A DNA stretch of 64,000 nucleotides from JAPHSX01 sp041554195 (GCA_041554195.1 JBFFMJ010000002.1:1-64000), one strand, 5' to 3'; shown: positions 37,580 to 47,253, numbered from the stretch's first letter. Notes: generated from the letters alone by a model not told the origin. Numbers and translations are program-made.

Positions 37580-39112
37580 ATGTTTGCTGATTTGCCACTG
37601 CTGAGTTTAGCGATTTGGGTGCCGATTATTGGCGGCCTGTTGGTGTTGCTGACGGGAAGCGGACGTTCAGGCCTGGAGGCCAGGGTGTTGTCACTGCTGG
37701 TGTCACTGCTCACCTTCGCCGTTACGATTCCGCTCTATACCGGATTTGATAGCGCCAGCTCTGCGATGCAGTTTGTCGAACTGTCGCCGTGGATCGATAG
37801 CTTTAACATCAACTATCACATGGGGGTGGATGGCATCTCGATGCCTCTGATCCTGCTCACCAGCTTTACCACGGTGCTGGTGGTGCTAGCCGGCTGGGAT
37901 GTGATTAAGGATCGCCCGGCGCAGTACATGGCCGCCTTCCTGGTTATGGAAGGCCTGATGATCGGCGTCTTTGCGGCACTCGATGCGATGCTGTTCTACG
38001 TCTTCTGGGAGGCGATGCTGATCCCGATGTTCCTGGTGATCGGGATCTGGGGAGGTGATAATCGCGTCTACGCCACCATCAAGTTCTTCCTCTACACCTT
38101 CCTTGGTTCTGTGTTCATGTTGGTGGCGCTGATCTACCTCTACTTCCAGACCAACAGCTTTGCCATCCTCGATTTCCACGCCGTGCAGCTGGGAATGAAT
38201 GCGCAGATCTGGATCTTCCTCGCCTTCCTTATTGCCTTTGCGGTGAAGGTGCCGATGTGGCCGGTACACACCTGGCTGCCCGATGCCCACGTACAGGCCC
38301 CTACCGGTGGCTCGGTGATCCTGGCGGCGATCATGCTGAAGCTGGGGGCCTACGGCTTCCTGCGTTTCTCCCTGCCGATCACCCCCGATGGGGCGCACAA
38401 CCTCGACTGGTTGATGATTGGCCTGTCGCTGATCGCCATCGCCTATATCGGTTTTGTGGCGCTGGTGCAGCAGGATATGAAGAAGCTCATCGCCTACTCC
38501 TCTATCTCGCACATGGGATTTGTCACCCTCGGCTTCTTTATCGCCTGGACCATCGCCGAGAACACCGGCAGCTTCAGTGGTGCGGCGATGGGCATGGAGG
38601 GGGGCGTGGTGCAGATGATCTCCCACGGCTTTGTCTCCGGCGCGATGTTCCTCTGCGTTGGGGTGGTCTATGACCGCATGCACTCACGCCAGATTGTTGA
38701 TTACGGCGGCGTGGTGCATGTGATGCCGAAGTTTGCCGCCTTCATGGTGCTGTTCGCCATGGCCAATGCCGGTCTGCCTGGCACCGCCGGTTTCGTTGGC
38801 GAGTTTATGGTTATCCTCAGCGCCTTTAAGGCCAACTTCTGGATCGCCTTTGTCGCCGCCACCACCCTGATCGTCGGCGCGGGTTATACCCTGTGGATGG
38901 TGAAGCGGGTGATCTTCGGTGATATCACCAACGATAAGGTCGCCGCGCTGCAGGACATTAATAGCCGCGAGTTCCTGATCCTCGCCACGCTGGCGGTGAT
39001 GGTGCTCTTCTTCGGCCTCTATCCGGCACCACTGCTGGAGGTGATGGACGCCACCGTGCGACACCTGATTGAACATATTGCGGTCAGCAAGCTACCGCTC
39101 GGCGCAATGTAA
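37580..39112 (+). CDS. nuoM: NADH-quinone oxidoreductase subunit M
   Basis: 510 residues, second antiporter-like subunit. Seen: MGVDGISMPLILLTSF, FWEAMLIPMFLVIGIWGG (glutamate), AVKVPMWPVHTWLPDAHVQAPTGGS and LVQQDMKKLIAYSSISHMGF. Confidence 0.97.
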   Translation: MFADLPLLSLAIWVPIIGGLLVLLTGSGRSGLEARVLSLLVSLLTFAVTIPLYTGFDSASSAMQFVELSPWIDSFNINYHMGVDGISMPLILLTSFTTVLVVLAGWDVIKDRPAQYMAAFLVMEGLMIGVFAALDAMLFYVFWEAMLIPMFLVIGIWGGDNRVYATIKFFLYTFLGSVFMLVALIYLYFQTNSFAILDFHAVQLGMNAQIWIFLAFLIAFAVKVPMWPVHTWLPDAHVQAPTGGSVILAAIMLKLGAYGFLRFSLPITPDGAHNLDWLMIGLSLIAIAYIGFVALVQQDMKKLIAYSSISHMGFVTLGFFIAWTIAENTGSFSGAAMGMEGGVVQMISHGFVSGAMFLCVGVVYDRMHSRQIVDYGGVVHVMPKFAAFMVLFAMANAGLPGTAGFVGEFMVILSAFKANFWIAFVAATTLIVGAGYTLWMVKRVIFGDITNDKVAALQDINSREFLILATLAVMVLFFGLYPAPLLEVMDATVRHLIEHIAVSKLPLGAM

Positions 39113-39121
39113 CGGGAACCC

Positions 39122-40561
39122 ATGATGAATTTCGAGATACCTAACTTCATGCCTGCGCTGCCCGAGATCTTCGTCCTCGGGATGGCCTGCTTTATCCTTA
39201 TTCTGGATCTGTTTCTGAGTGAGCGCAGCCGGGTGGTCACCTATCTGCTGACTCAGGCCACCCTGGTGGGGGCCTTTATCCTCAGCTTCAGTCTTAATAG
39301 TGGTGTCACCGAGCTGACCTTTAGCGACAGCTTTGTACTGGACCCCATGGCCTCGGTTCTGAAGATGGCGGTCTATGCCGCGGCCTTTACGGTGTTCCTC
39401 TACAGCCGCGGCTATCTGCGTGAGCGCGGTATGTTCCGTGGTGAGTTCTTTGTCCTCGGCCTGTTCGGCGTGCTGGGTATGATGGTGATGATCTCGGCCC
39501 ACAGTCTGCTCACCATTTATATGGGCCTGGAGCTGTTGTCGCTCTCGATGTATGCCATGGTGGCGATGCAGCGTGACTCCAGTGTGGCGGCCGAGGCGGC
39601 GATGAAATACTTCATTCTCGGCGCGATGGCCTCGGCGATGCTGCTTTACGGCATGTCGATGATCTATGGTGTGACCGGCACCCTGGACTTGGCCGAGGTC
39701 AGCACTGCGGTCGAAGGGAAGGGCAGCCAGCTAATCCTGATCTTCGGCCTGGTCTTTATGATGGTCGGTGTCGCCTTTAAGCTAGGTGCCGTGCCGTTCC
39801 ACATGTGGGTGCCCGATGTCTATCACGGCGCCCCCACCGCCGTGACCCTCTATATCAGTACTGCCCCCAAACTGGCCGCCTTTGCCATGCTGATGCGCCT
39901 GCTGGTCGATGGTCTGGGTGCCTTGCAGCCACAGTGGCACGATATTCTGGTGTTGCTGGCGGTCTCCTCACTGGTCATCGGTAACGTCGTCGCCATTGCG
40001 CAGACCAATATCAAGCGTATGCTCGCCTATTCCGGCATCTCGCATATCGGTTTTCTGCTGCTCGGCGTTCTCTCCGGCTCGCAAGAGGGCTATGCCGCCG
40101 GTATGTTCTACGCCATTGTCTACGTCATCATGGGCCTGGGCGGCTTCGGTATGGTGATCCTGATGAGCCGTGCCGGTTTCGAGGCCGACCAGCTGGATGA
40201 CTACAAGGGGCTTAACCAGCGTAGCCCCTGGTTCGCTCTGATGATGATGTTCCTGATGTTTTCGATGGCCGGCGTGCCGCCGTTCATCGGCTTCTGGGCC
40301 AAGCTCTCGGTGCTGCAGGCCGTGGTCGATGCCAACATGGTCTGGCTGGCGGCGGTGGCGGTGATCTTCTCGGTGATTGGAGCCTTCTACTACATTCGTA
40401 TCATCAAGCTGATGTACTTCGATAAGCCGCTGGAGCAGAGCACCTTCCAGCCATCACTCGATGTCGCGGCCATATTCAGTGCCAACGCGATAGCGGTGCT
40501 ACTCATTGGCCTTTTCCCCTCCGGCCTGATGGCGGTGTGTAAGCAGGCGATGGGTATATAG
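39122..40561 (+). CDS. nuoN: NADH-quinone oxidoreductase subunit N
   Basis: 479 residues, third antiporter-like subunit. Seen: GLELLSLSMYAMVAM (glutamate), GVAFKLGAVPFHMWVPDVYHGAPT and IAQTNIKRMLAYSGISHIGF. Two adjacent ATG codons (39122 and 39125); GGGAA upstream fits either. Ends the nuo operon before a terminator. Confidence 0.96.
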   Translation: MMNFEIPNFMPALPEIFVLGMACFILILDLFLSERSRVVTYLLTQATLVGAFILSFSLNSGVTELTFSDSFVLDPMASVLKMAVYAAAFTVFLYSRGYLRERGMFRGEFFVLGLFGVLGMMVMISAHSLLTIYMGLELLSLSMYAMVAMQRDSSVAAEAAMKYFILGAMASAMLLYGMSMIYGVTGTLDLAEVSTAVEGKGSQLILIFGLVFMMVGVAFKLGAVPFHMWVPDVYHGAPTAVTLYISTAPKLAAFAMLMRLLVDGLGALQPQWHDILVLLAVSSLVIGNVVAIAQTNIKRMLAYSGISHIGFLLLGVLSGSQEGYAAGMFYAIVYVIMGLGGFGMVILMSRAGFEADQLDDYKGLNQRSPWFALMMMFLMFSMAGVPPFIGFWAKLSVLQAVVDANMVWLAAVAVIFSVIGAFYYIRIIKLMYFDKPLEQSTFQPSLDVAAIFSANAIAVLLIGLFPSGLMAVCKQAMGI

Positions 40562-40595
40562 GCTTTACTCGCGACCCATTTTTATGTTTTGATTC

Positions 40596-40621
40596 AACGC
40601 CCCGGTCACTACCGGGGCGTT
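40596..40621. terminator. Hairpin between nuoN and the DUF2818 gene
   Basis: AACGCCCCGGT, loop CACT, ACCGGGGCGTT: perfect 11-base stem. The following T-run is short and interrupted (TGTCGTTTT), so termination may be partial and allow read-through to the DUF2818 gene 20 bases on. Confidence 0.75.
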
Positions 40622-40641
40622 GTCGTTTTACGGAGAGTCTT

Positions 40642-40959
40642 ATGACTGCTGTGCAATCAAGCTGGGCGATCATCGCAATCGCTATTTTCGCCGCTAACCT
40701 TCCCTGGCTGAGTGACCGAGTGTTACTGGTACTGGAGCCGAAGGAGGGGGTAAAGCATGCCGCCTGGCGCTGGTTGGAGTGGCTGCTGCTGTTCTTTATC
40801 GTTGGGGCGGTGGCGATGGGTATGGAGCAGAAACTGAATGGTGAAACCTATCCCCAGGACTGGGAGTTTTACGCGGTGGCGCTGTGTCTTTTTCTGGTAT
40901 TTGCACTGCCCGGTTTCATCTATCGCAACGACCTGCGCCAGTTATTACAACGACGCTAA
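40642..40959 (+). CDS. DUF2818 family membrane protein
   Basis: 105 residues, three predicted membrane helices (SWAIIAIAIFAANLPWL; WLEWLLLFFIVGAVAMGME; FYAVALCLFLVFALPGFIY). Seen: the NLPWLSDRVL and ENG-like MEQKLNGETYPQDWEFYAV pattern of the DUF2818 family, which is typically found just after nuoN in beta- and gammaproteobacteria. Role unknown; the neighbourhood suggests a complex I accessory role. Preceded by GGAGAG seven or eight bases before the ATG. Confidence 0.85.
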   Translation: MTAVQSSWAIIAIAIFAANLPWLSDRVLLVLEPKEGVKHAAWRWLEWLLLFFIVGAVAMGMEQKLNGETYPQDWEFYAVALCLFLVFALPGFIYRNDLRQLLQRR

Positions 40960-41033
40960 AATATATATTTAAATAAACCGGATTCTAGCTTGCCAAGAAC
41001 CTATACCGTATGTAGAATGCGCAGCTTATCGAT

Positions 41034-41110
<77 letters not shown>

Positions 41111-41117
41111 ATCAATG

Positions 41118-41142
41118 AAAAGCCCCACTTGTGGGGCTTTTT
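41118..41142. terminator. Terminator after tRNA-fMet
   Basis: AAAAGCCCCAC, two-base loop, GTGGGGCTTTTT: strong hairpin with T-run between the tRNA gene and rimP. Confidence 0.9.
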
Positions 41143-41194
41143 GTTAGGTGAAGTTTGCCTAACGAGGAATATGGCGCAGCTGTGATATTGGCGC

Positions 41195-41200
41195 TATAAT
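41195..41200 (+). promoter_or_regulatory. -10 element ahead of rimP
   Basis: Perfect TATAAT 69 bases before the rimP start; no good -35 at 16-18 bases. Transcription would begin near 41207. Confidence 0.5.
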
Positions 41201-41203
41201 CCC

Positions 41204-41248
41204 GTCCAAGTTGTAGACGTATAGAGATGGGCCTTGGGCCCTTTTTTT
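41204..41248 (+). promoter_or_regulatory. Candidate attenuator in the rimP-nusA leader
   Basis: GGGCC (41229-41233), loop TTG, GGCCC (41237-41241) and seven T (41242-41248) form a short intrinsic terminator 16 bases before the rimP ATG. Upstream GTCCAAG (41204-41210) can pair with CTTGGGC (41233-41239), which would break that terminator. The two folds exclude each other. Function is inferred from pairing only. Confidence 0.45.
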
Positions 41249-41263
41249 ATTTCCGGGGAAAAG

Positions 41264-41719
41264 ATGGCGCAGGCCAGTGAAAAATTAGTGGCAATGATTG
41301 AACCGGCGGTTACCGCGCTGGGATTCGAACTGGTCGGCGTGGAGCACATGTCACAGGGGCGCCACTCGCTGTTACGCATCTATATTGATCACGAGAACGG
41401 TGTCAATGTAGACGACTGCGGTCATGTCAGTCATCAGGTGAGTGCGGTACTGGACGTTGAAGACCCGATTCGCGGTGAATATACCCTTGAGGTCTCCTCA
41501 CCCGGTCTGGAGCGTCCGCTCTTCACCCTGGAACACTATGCTCGTTTTGTTGATAGCCTGGTCGAGATTCGCATGCATGCACCGGTAGCTGGACGCCGCA
41601 AATACAAGGGGCGGATTCAGGGTGTAGAGGGCGACGAGGTTGTTATTGATATGGACGGTGAAGAGCATCGTCTGGCGTTCGATAATATCGACAAGGCTCA
41701 TCTGATTCATGAATGGTAA
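41264..41719 (+). CDS. rimP: Ribosome maturation factor RimP
   Basis: 151 residues from the ATG at 41264, with GGGGAA upstream; a TTG at 41234 falls inside the leader hairpin. Needed for 30S assembly. Seen: GFELVGVEHMSQGRHSLLRIYIDHENGVNVDDCGHVSHQV and EYTLEVSSPGLERPLF, the family core. First protein gene of the conserved rimP-nusA-infB operon. Confidence 0.96.
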   Translation: MAQASEKLVAMIEPAVTALGFELVGVEHMSQGRHSLLRIYIDHENGVNVDDCGHVSHQVSAVLDVEDPIRGEYTLEVSSPGLERPLFTLEHYARFVDSLVEIRMHAPVAGRRKYKGRIQGVEGDEVVIDMDGEEHRLAFDNIDKAHLIHEW

Positions 41720-41797
41720 GAGTTTGATGTTAAAGTCAAAAATTAATTTCGTGGTCCCGATAACGGGATTTGGCAGGCTGCAGATAGAGGCTGTGTT

Positions 41798-43303
41798 ATG
41801 AGCAAAGAGATCCTACTGGTTATAGACGCCGTTTCGAACGAGAAGGGCGTTGCCAAAGAGATTATCTTTGAGGCGATGGAGATCGCGTTGGCGACCGCGT
41901 CAAAGAAGAAACACGGCGGAGATGTAGACATTCGTGTCTGCATAGACCGCGAGACCGGCGATTACGAAACTTTCCGTCGCTGGGAGGTTATCGACGACGC
42001 AGAGACGCAGGTACTGGAAAACCCCGAGCGGGAGATCACCCTCGGTGCGGCGCGAATCGACGAGCCGGAGATTCAGCCCGGTGAGTTTGTTGAAGAGCAA
42101 ATAGAGTCGGTCGATTTTGGTCGTATCGCCGCACAAACCGCCAAGCAGGTTATCGTACAGAAGGTTCGCGAGGCCGAGCGTGCACAGGTGGTTGAGGCCT
42201 ACGCGGAGCGCATCGGTGAGCTGATTAACGGTGTCGTCAAACGTCTGGATCGCGGCAGTGTGATTCTCGACATGGGTAACAACGTCGAGGCACTGATCTC
42301 CCGTGAAGACCTGATCCCCCGTGAGCCGGTACGTCCCGGTGATCGTCTGCGCGGCTACCTTTACGACGTGCGCTCGGAGCCGCGTGGCCCGCAACTGTTT
42401 GTCAGCCGCACCAAGCCTGAGTTCATCGTTGAACTGTTTAAGCTTGAAGTACCCGAGGTGGGCGAAGGCCTTATTGACATCATGGGGGCGGCGCGCGACC
42501 CGGGCCTGCGAGCCAAGATCGCCGTACGCTCTAATGATCAGCGCATTGACCCGGTTGGTGCCTGTGTCGGCATGCGTGGCTCACGCGTGCAGACGGTGAC
42601 CAACGAGATGGGTGGCGAACGCGTCGACATTGTGTTGTGGAACGAGAATATGGCGCAGTACGTGATTAACGCCATGGCGCCCGCCGAGGTGCTCTCTATC
42701 GTTGTCGATGAAGACTCCCATAGCATGGACATTGCGGTAGAAGAGGATCAGCTCTCCCAGGCCATTGGTCGCGGTGGCCAGAACGTGCGTCTCGCCAGTG
42801 AGCTGACCGGTTGGGAACTGAACGTGATGACCGAGGCCCAGGCGGAGGAGAAGAACGAGGCCGAGGCCGGTAATCTGGTCAACATGTTCCGTGATGCCCT
42901 TAACGTTGATGAAGATGTTGCGGTGATTCTGGTGCAGGAGGGCTTCTCCAGTCTTGAAGAGGTGGCCTACGTACCTGAGAGCGAGATGCTGGAGATTGAA
43001 GAGTTCGATGAGGATATCGTCAGCGAACTCAGAGCACGAGCCAAAGATGTACTGGTCACCCGTGAGATCAGTAGCGAGGAGCACGGTGGTGCTGAACCTG
43101 AGCAGGATCTGCTGGAGATGGAGGGTATGGACCCCGCTCTGGCCGATGAACTGGCCAGTAAGAAAGGGGTCTCAAGCATGGAAGACCTCGCGGAGCTGGC
43201 AATAGATGATTTGATGGAGATCGATGGCATGGATGAAGAGCGTGCCGGTCAGTTGATTATGACTGCACGGGCTCCCTGGTTTGCAGACGAGCAGGACAGT
43301 TAG
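41798..43303 (+). CDS. nusA: Transcription termination/antitermination factor NusA
   Basis: 501 residues: N-terminal RNA-polymerase-binding domain (1-130), S1 (about 135-200, GVVKRLDRGSVILDMGNNVEALISREDLIP), two KH domains (PVGACVGMRGSRVQTV; QLSQAIGRGGQNVRLASELTGW) and two C-terminal acidic helix-hairpin-helix repeats (about 365-420 and 440-495), the arrangement of gammaproteobacterial NusA. Acts in pausing, termination and antitermination. Confidence 0.97.
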   Translation: MSKEILLVIDAVSNEKGVAKEIIFEAMEIALATASKKKHGGDVDIRVCIDRETGDYETFRRWEVIDDAETQVLENPEREITLGAARIDEPEIQPGEFVEEQIESVDFGRIAAQTAKQVIVQKVREAERAQVVEAYAERIGELINGVVKRLDRGSVILDMGNNVEALISREDLIPREPVRPGDRLRGYLYDVRSEPRGPQLFVSRTKPEFIVELFKLEVPEVGEGLIDIMGAARDPGLRAKIAVRSNDQRIDPVGACVGMRGSRVQTVTNEMGGERVDIVLWNENMAQYVINAMAPAEVLSIVVDEDSHSMDIAVEEDQLSQAIGRGGQNVRLASELTGWELNVMTEAQAEEKNEAEAGNLVNMFRDALNVDEDVAVILVQEGFSSLEEVAYVPESEMLEIEEFDEDIVSELRARAKDVLVTREISSEEHGGAEPEQDLLEMEGMDPALADELASKKGVSSMEDLAELAIDDLMEIDGMDEERAGQLIMTARAPWFADEQDS

Positions 43304-43321
43304 GGCAGGAGAATAGAGTAG

Positions 43322-45883
43322 ATGTCAGAGGTTACCGTCAAGCAGTTTGCCGAGACGATTGGTGTTCCAGTCGATCGACTCGTGGGTCAGTTAAAAGATG
43401 CTGGCGTCTCCGCTACAGCGGCAGATTCACTCATCGGTGACGATGACAAGGTGAAGTTGCTCGATTACCTGCGCCACAAGCATGGTCATGAAAAGTCCGT
43501 CGCACAGGAGGATACCGGCCCTAAGAAGGTAACCCTCAAGCGACGCACTACCAGTGAACTGAAGGTGGGCGGTAGCACCAACAGCAAAGGCAAGACGGTG
43601 ACTGTTGAGGTGCGCAAGAAGCGCACCTATGTGAAACGCAGCGTAGTCGTGGCCGAGGAAGATCAGCGCATCGATGGTGAGGTGGCCGAGCGTCTTGAGA
43701 AACAGCTGGAAGTTGAGGCTGAACTGCGTACTGATGGCGAAGATCTTCGTAAGCAAGAAGAGGAGCTTCGCAAGAAAGAAGAGGAAGCTGTCCGTCTGCG
43801 TGCCGCAGAAGAGGCCAGGAAACAGGCCGAGGAGGCCGCCGCCCGCATGGTCGCTGCAGAAGCTGCAGTAAGAAAGGCCGCTGTTGAGGCCGCTCAGGCC
43901 GCGCCGTCTCCCGCTCCAGTTCCAGATGCCAAGAAGGCCGATGCGAAAAAGGCTGATGCGAAGAAGCCTGCTGGCAGAGGTGACAACAAGAAGGGCCGTC
44001 GCAAGGGGCCGGGTGAGTTGCACGTTGCTGCCGGCAAGTCGGGTCGCAACAAAAAGCAGAAGGGCAAGCGCGGTCGCGTTGCCGTCACCTCCGAACCGGT
44101 TCACGCCTTTGAGAAACCGGTCGCCCCGGTTGTCTATGACGTTAGCATCCCTGAAACCATCACCGTTGGTGAACTGGCAGCAAAAATGTCAGTGAAGGCC
44201 GGTGAGGTGATCAAGGAGATGATGAATATGGGCTCTATGGTCACCATTAATCAGGTGCTGGATCAGGAGACCGCCTCTATTCTGGTTGACGAGATGGGCC
44301 ACCGGCCCATTCTGATCAAAGACAATGCGCTGGAGGAGGAGATTATCAGTGAGTCTGCGAGCACTGGTGAATTAATTCATCGTGCCCCGGTGGTTACCAT
44401 TATGGGTCACGTTGACCACGGTAAGACCTCGCTGCTCGACTACATTCGTGCCAGTCGTGTCGCCTCTGGCGAGGCGGGTGGTATTACCCAGCACATCGGT
44501 GCCTACCACGTCGAAACCGAAAAGGGCATGATCTCTTTCCTCGATACTCCCGGTCACGCCGCCTTTACCGCGATGCGTGCTCGTGGCGCTACCCTGACCG
44601 ATATCGTGGTACTGGTGGTAGCTGCCGATGACGGCGTGATGCCGCAAACCAAGGAGGCGGTGCAGCACGCCCGCGCCGCCGAGGTGCCGTTGATCATCGC
44701 TGTGAACAAGATCGATAAGGAAGAGGCCGATCCGGATCGGGTTAAAAACGAACTGGCCCAGCTGGATGTTATCCCTGAGGATTGGGGCGGTGACACCCAG
44801 TTCGTTCATGTTTCGGCCAAGACTGGTGAAGGCGTTGACAAACTGCTCGACGCGATTCTGCTACAGTCCGAGCTACTGGAGCTGACCGCCGTAGCCGATG
44901 GCCCCGCCAGCGGCATCGTTATCGAATCACGCCTCGACAAGGGGCGTGGTGCGGTAGCCTCAGTACTGGTACAGCGTGGCACCCTGAAGAAGGGTGACAT
45001 CGTCCTCGCCGGCCATGAATATGGTCGTGTGCGCGCCATGCTGGATGAAAACGGTAAGACAATTCTAGAGGCCGGCCCCTCAATTCCGGTAGAGATCCTC
45101 GGTCTCTCCGGTGTGCCTACTGCCGGTGAACCCGCGATGGTCGTCGCCGATGAGCGCAAGGCCCGTGAGGTCGCGATGTTCCGTCAGGGCAAGTTCCGCG
45201 ACGTCAAGTTCGCCAAGCAGCAGAAGGCCAAGCTGGATGACATGTTCAATCAGATGGAGGAGGGTGATGTCAGTGTCGTCAACATCCTGCTCAAGGCCGA
45301 CGTACAGGGCTCGGTTGAGGCCATCTCTGATGCGCTGACAGCTCTCTCCACCAGTGAGGTGAGGGTGAAGATCGTCGCCAGTGGTGTGGGGGGCATCAGT
45401 GAGTCTGACGCCAACCTGGCCGCCGCCTCCAACGCCATTGTGATGGGTTTTAATGTCCGTGCCGATGTTGGTGCCAAGCGCGTTATCGATGAGCAGGATG
45501 TCGACCTGCACTACTACAGCGTAATTTATGAGCTGATTGATGAGGTGAAGCGCGCCATGACCGGCATGCTGGCCCCCGAGTTCAAGGAGCAGATCGTCGG
45601 TCTGGCCGAGGTGCGCGATGTATTCCGTTCGCCCAAGATCGGAGCCATTGCCGGTTGTATGGTTATGGAAGGCACCGTCAAGCGTAACAACCCGATTCGT
45701 GTACTGCGTGATAATGTGGTTATCTACGAGGGTGAGCTGGAGTCACTGCGCCGCTTTAAGGACGACGTGAACGAGGTGAAAAACGGCACCGAGTGCGGTA
45801 TCGGCGTGAAGAACTACAACGATGTGAAGCCCGGTGACCAGATCGAGGTCTATGAGCGCGTCGAGGTTAAGCGCACCCTTTAA
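43322..45883 (+). CDS. infB: Translation initiation factor IF-2
   Basis: 853 residues. Brings fMet-tRNA to the 30S subunit. Short N-terminal IF2_N domains (VKQFAETIGVPVDRLVGQLKDAG), then a charged Ala/Lys/Glu-rich linker including DAKKADAKKADAKKP, then a second IF2_N domain near 280. G domain with GHVDHGKTSLLD (about residue 361), DTPGHAAF and NKID, followed by domains II-IV (LLKADVQGSVEAI). 18 bases after nusA. Confidence 0.97.
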   Translation: MSEVTVKQFAETIGVPVDRLVGQLKDAGVSATAADSLIGDDDKVKLLDYLRHKHGHEKSVAQEDTGPKKVTLKRRTTSELKVGGSTNSKGKTVTVEVRKKRTYVKRSVVVAEEDQRIDGEVAERLEKQLEVEAELRTDGEDLRKQEEELRKKEEEAVRLRAAEEARKQAEEAAARMVAAEAAVRKAAVEAAQAAPSPAPVPDAKKADAKKADAKKPAGRGDNKKGRRKGPGELHVAAGKSGRNKKQKGKRGRVAVTSEPVHAFEKPVAPVVYDVSIPETITVGELAAKMSVKAGEVIKEMMNMGSMVTINQVLDQETASILVDEMGHRPILIKDNALEEEIISESASTGELIHRAPVVTIMGHVDHGKTSLLDYIRASRVASGEAGGITQHIGAYHVETEKGMISFLDTPGHAAFTAMRARGATLTDIVVLVVAADDGVMPQTKEAVQHARAAEVPLIIAVNKIDKEEADPDRVKNELAQLDVIPEDWGGDTQFVHVSAKTGEGVDKLLDAILLQSELLELTAVADGPASGIVIESRLDKGRGAVASVLVQRGTLKKGDIVLAGHEYGRVRAMLDENGKTILEAGPSIPVEILGLSGVPTAGEPAMVVADERKAREVAMFRQGKFRDVKFAKQQKAKLDDMFNQMEEGDVSVVNILLKADVQGSVEAISDALTALSTSEVRVKIVASGVGGISESDANLAAASNAIVMGFNVRADVGAKRVIDEQDVDLHYYSVIYELIDEVKRAMTGMLAPEFKEQIVGLAEVRDVFRSPKIGAIAGCMVMEGTVKRNNPIRVLRDNVVIYEGELESLRRFKDDVNEVKNGTECGIGVKNYNDVKPGDQIEVYERVEVKRTL

Positions 45884-45915
45884 GGGTGCCCTTATTGCGG
45901 GATAGATAGCAGAAA

Positions 45916-46287
45916 GTGGCAAGAGAATTTAGCCGTAGCCGTCGTGTTGGCGAGCAGATCCAGCGTGAGCTGGCCGAACTGGTGCAGCGTGACCTGAAAG
46001 ACCCTCGCCTGGGTATGGTCACTATCTCCGCCGTGGAGTTGAGCCGTGACATGGGTGTGGCCAAGGTCTTTTTTACCGTGTTTGGCGAAGGTCATGACGA
46101 GAAGCAGACCCTGGAGGCGCTCAATCATGCCTATGGTTTTCTGCGTCGCGAGCTGGGTCACCGCATGCGCCTGCGCACCGTTCCTGAATTACGATTCCAA
46201 TACGACCACTCCATTGAAAAGGGCAGCCAGTTAAGCGCCTTGATCAACAAGGCCGTGGCCGAAGATAAAGACAACAGCGAGAAATAA
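45916..46287 (+). CDS. rbfA: Ribosome-binding factor A
   Basis: 123 residues, GTG start. Cold-shock 30S maturation factor with a KH-like fold: RRVGEQIQRELAELVQRDLKDPRLGMVTISAVELSRDMGVAKVFFTV and LRRELGHRMRLRTVPELRFQYD. Five bases before truB. Confidence 0.96.
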   Translation: MAREFSRSRRVGEQIQRELAELVQRDLKDPRLGMVTISAVELSRDMGVAKVFFTVFGEGHDEKQTLEALNHAYGFLRRELGHRMRLRTVPELRFQYDHSIEKGSQLSALINKAVAEDKDNSEK

Positions 46288-46292
46288 AGCCT

Positions 46293-47225
46293 GTGGCACG
46301 TCGTCGTCAACGCCAACCCAAGGGCCGCAAGGTCAACGGTATTCTTCTTCTGGACAAGCCGCTGGGGATCTCCTCCAACGCCGCTCTACAGGAGGTTAAA
46401 CACCTGTTTAAAGCCGCCAAGGCGGGCCACACCGGTAATCTTGACCCGCTGGCAACCGGCATGCTGCCGTTGTGCTTCGGCGAGGCGACCAAGATGTCCG
46501 CCTATCTGCTCGACTCCGACAAGGTCTATGTCGGCACCTGTAAGCTCGGTGTGCGTACCAGCAGCGCCGATGCCGAGGGTGAGGTCATTGAGACCCGCGA
46601 GGTGCCTGGGCTGACCGAGGCGCAGGTGCTGGAGGTGCTGGAGCGCTTTAAGGGTGATATCGAACAGATCCCACCGATGCACTCGGCACTTAAGCAGAAC
46701 GGACAGCCGCTCTATAAGCTGGCGCGTCAGGGCATTGAGGTGGAGCGTAAGCCGCGCCCGGTGACCATCTATGAGCTGAAATTGCTGGAGATCAATGGTG
46801 ATGAGCTGAAGCTCTATGTTCATTGCTCCAAGGGCACCTATATTCGCACCCTGGTCGAGGATATCGGCGAGGTGCTCGGTTGCGGCGCGCACTTAAGCCA
46901 GCTGCGCCGTACCAAGGTGGGGCCATTCCAGGAAGCCGGGATGATCACCATTGAAGAACTACAACAACAGGCGGAGGCCGAGGGCGTAGAGAGCCTGGAT
47001 CGCCATCTGTTGCCTCTGGATCATGCCCTGGGCGACTATCCAGAGATTAAACTTACTGAGAACAGCCTGTTTTATGTGAAACAGGGACAGGCAGTTCAGG
47101 TACCAAATGCACCCACCAGCGGGTGGGTGCGTCTGTGTGACGGCGACGGTGTTTTCATCGGCGTCGGGGCTGTACTTGATGACGGCCGAATCGGTCCTAA
47201 ACGTCTCATTACCACTGACGCTTAG
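46293..47225 (+). CDS. truB: tRNA pseudouridine-55 synthase
   Basis: 310 residues, GTG start. Makes pseudouridine in the T-loop of tRNAs. Catalytic aspartate in KAGHTGNLDPLATGMLPLCFGEATK; also PMHSALKQNGQPLYKLARQG and SKGTYIRTLVEDIGEVLGCGAHLSQLRRTKVGPF, and a C-terminal PUA-like domain (FYVKQGQAVQVP, DGDGVFIGVG). Confidence 0.97.
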   Translation: MARRRQRQPKGRKVNGILLLDKPLGISSNAALQEVKHLFKAAKAGHTGNLDPLATGMLPLCFGEATKMSAYLLDSDKVYVGTCKLGVRTSSADAEGEVIETREVPGLTEAQVLEVLERFKGDIEQIPPMHSALKQNGQPLYKLARQGIEVERKPRPVTIYELKLLEINGDELKLYVHCSKGTYIRTLVEDIGEVLGCGAHLSQLRRTKVGPFQEAGMITIEELQQQAEAEGVESLDRHLLPLDHALGDYPEIKLTENSLFYVKQGQAVQVPNAPTSGWVRLCDGDGVFIGVGAVLDDGRIGPKRLITTDA

Positions 47226-47253
47226 GGCTTCACTTAGGGCGTGTTTACGCCGC

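Noticed and set aside
36772..37713. Open frame of 313 codons on the - strand across the nuoL/nuoM junction
   Set aside because: Antisense to two certain complex I genes; charged low-complexity product without family.
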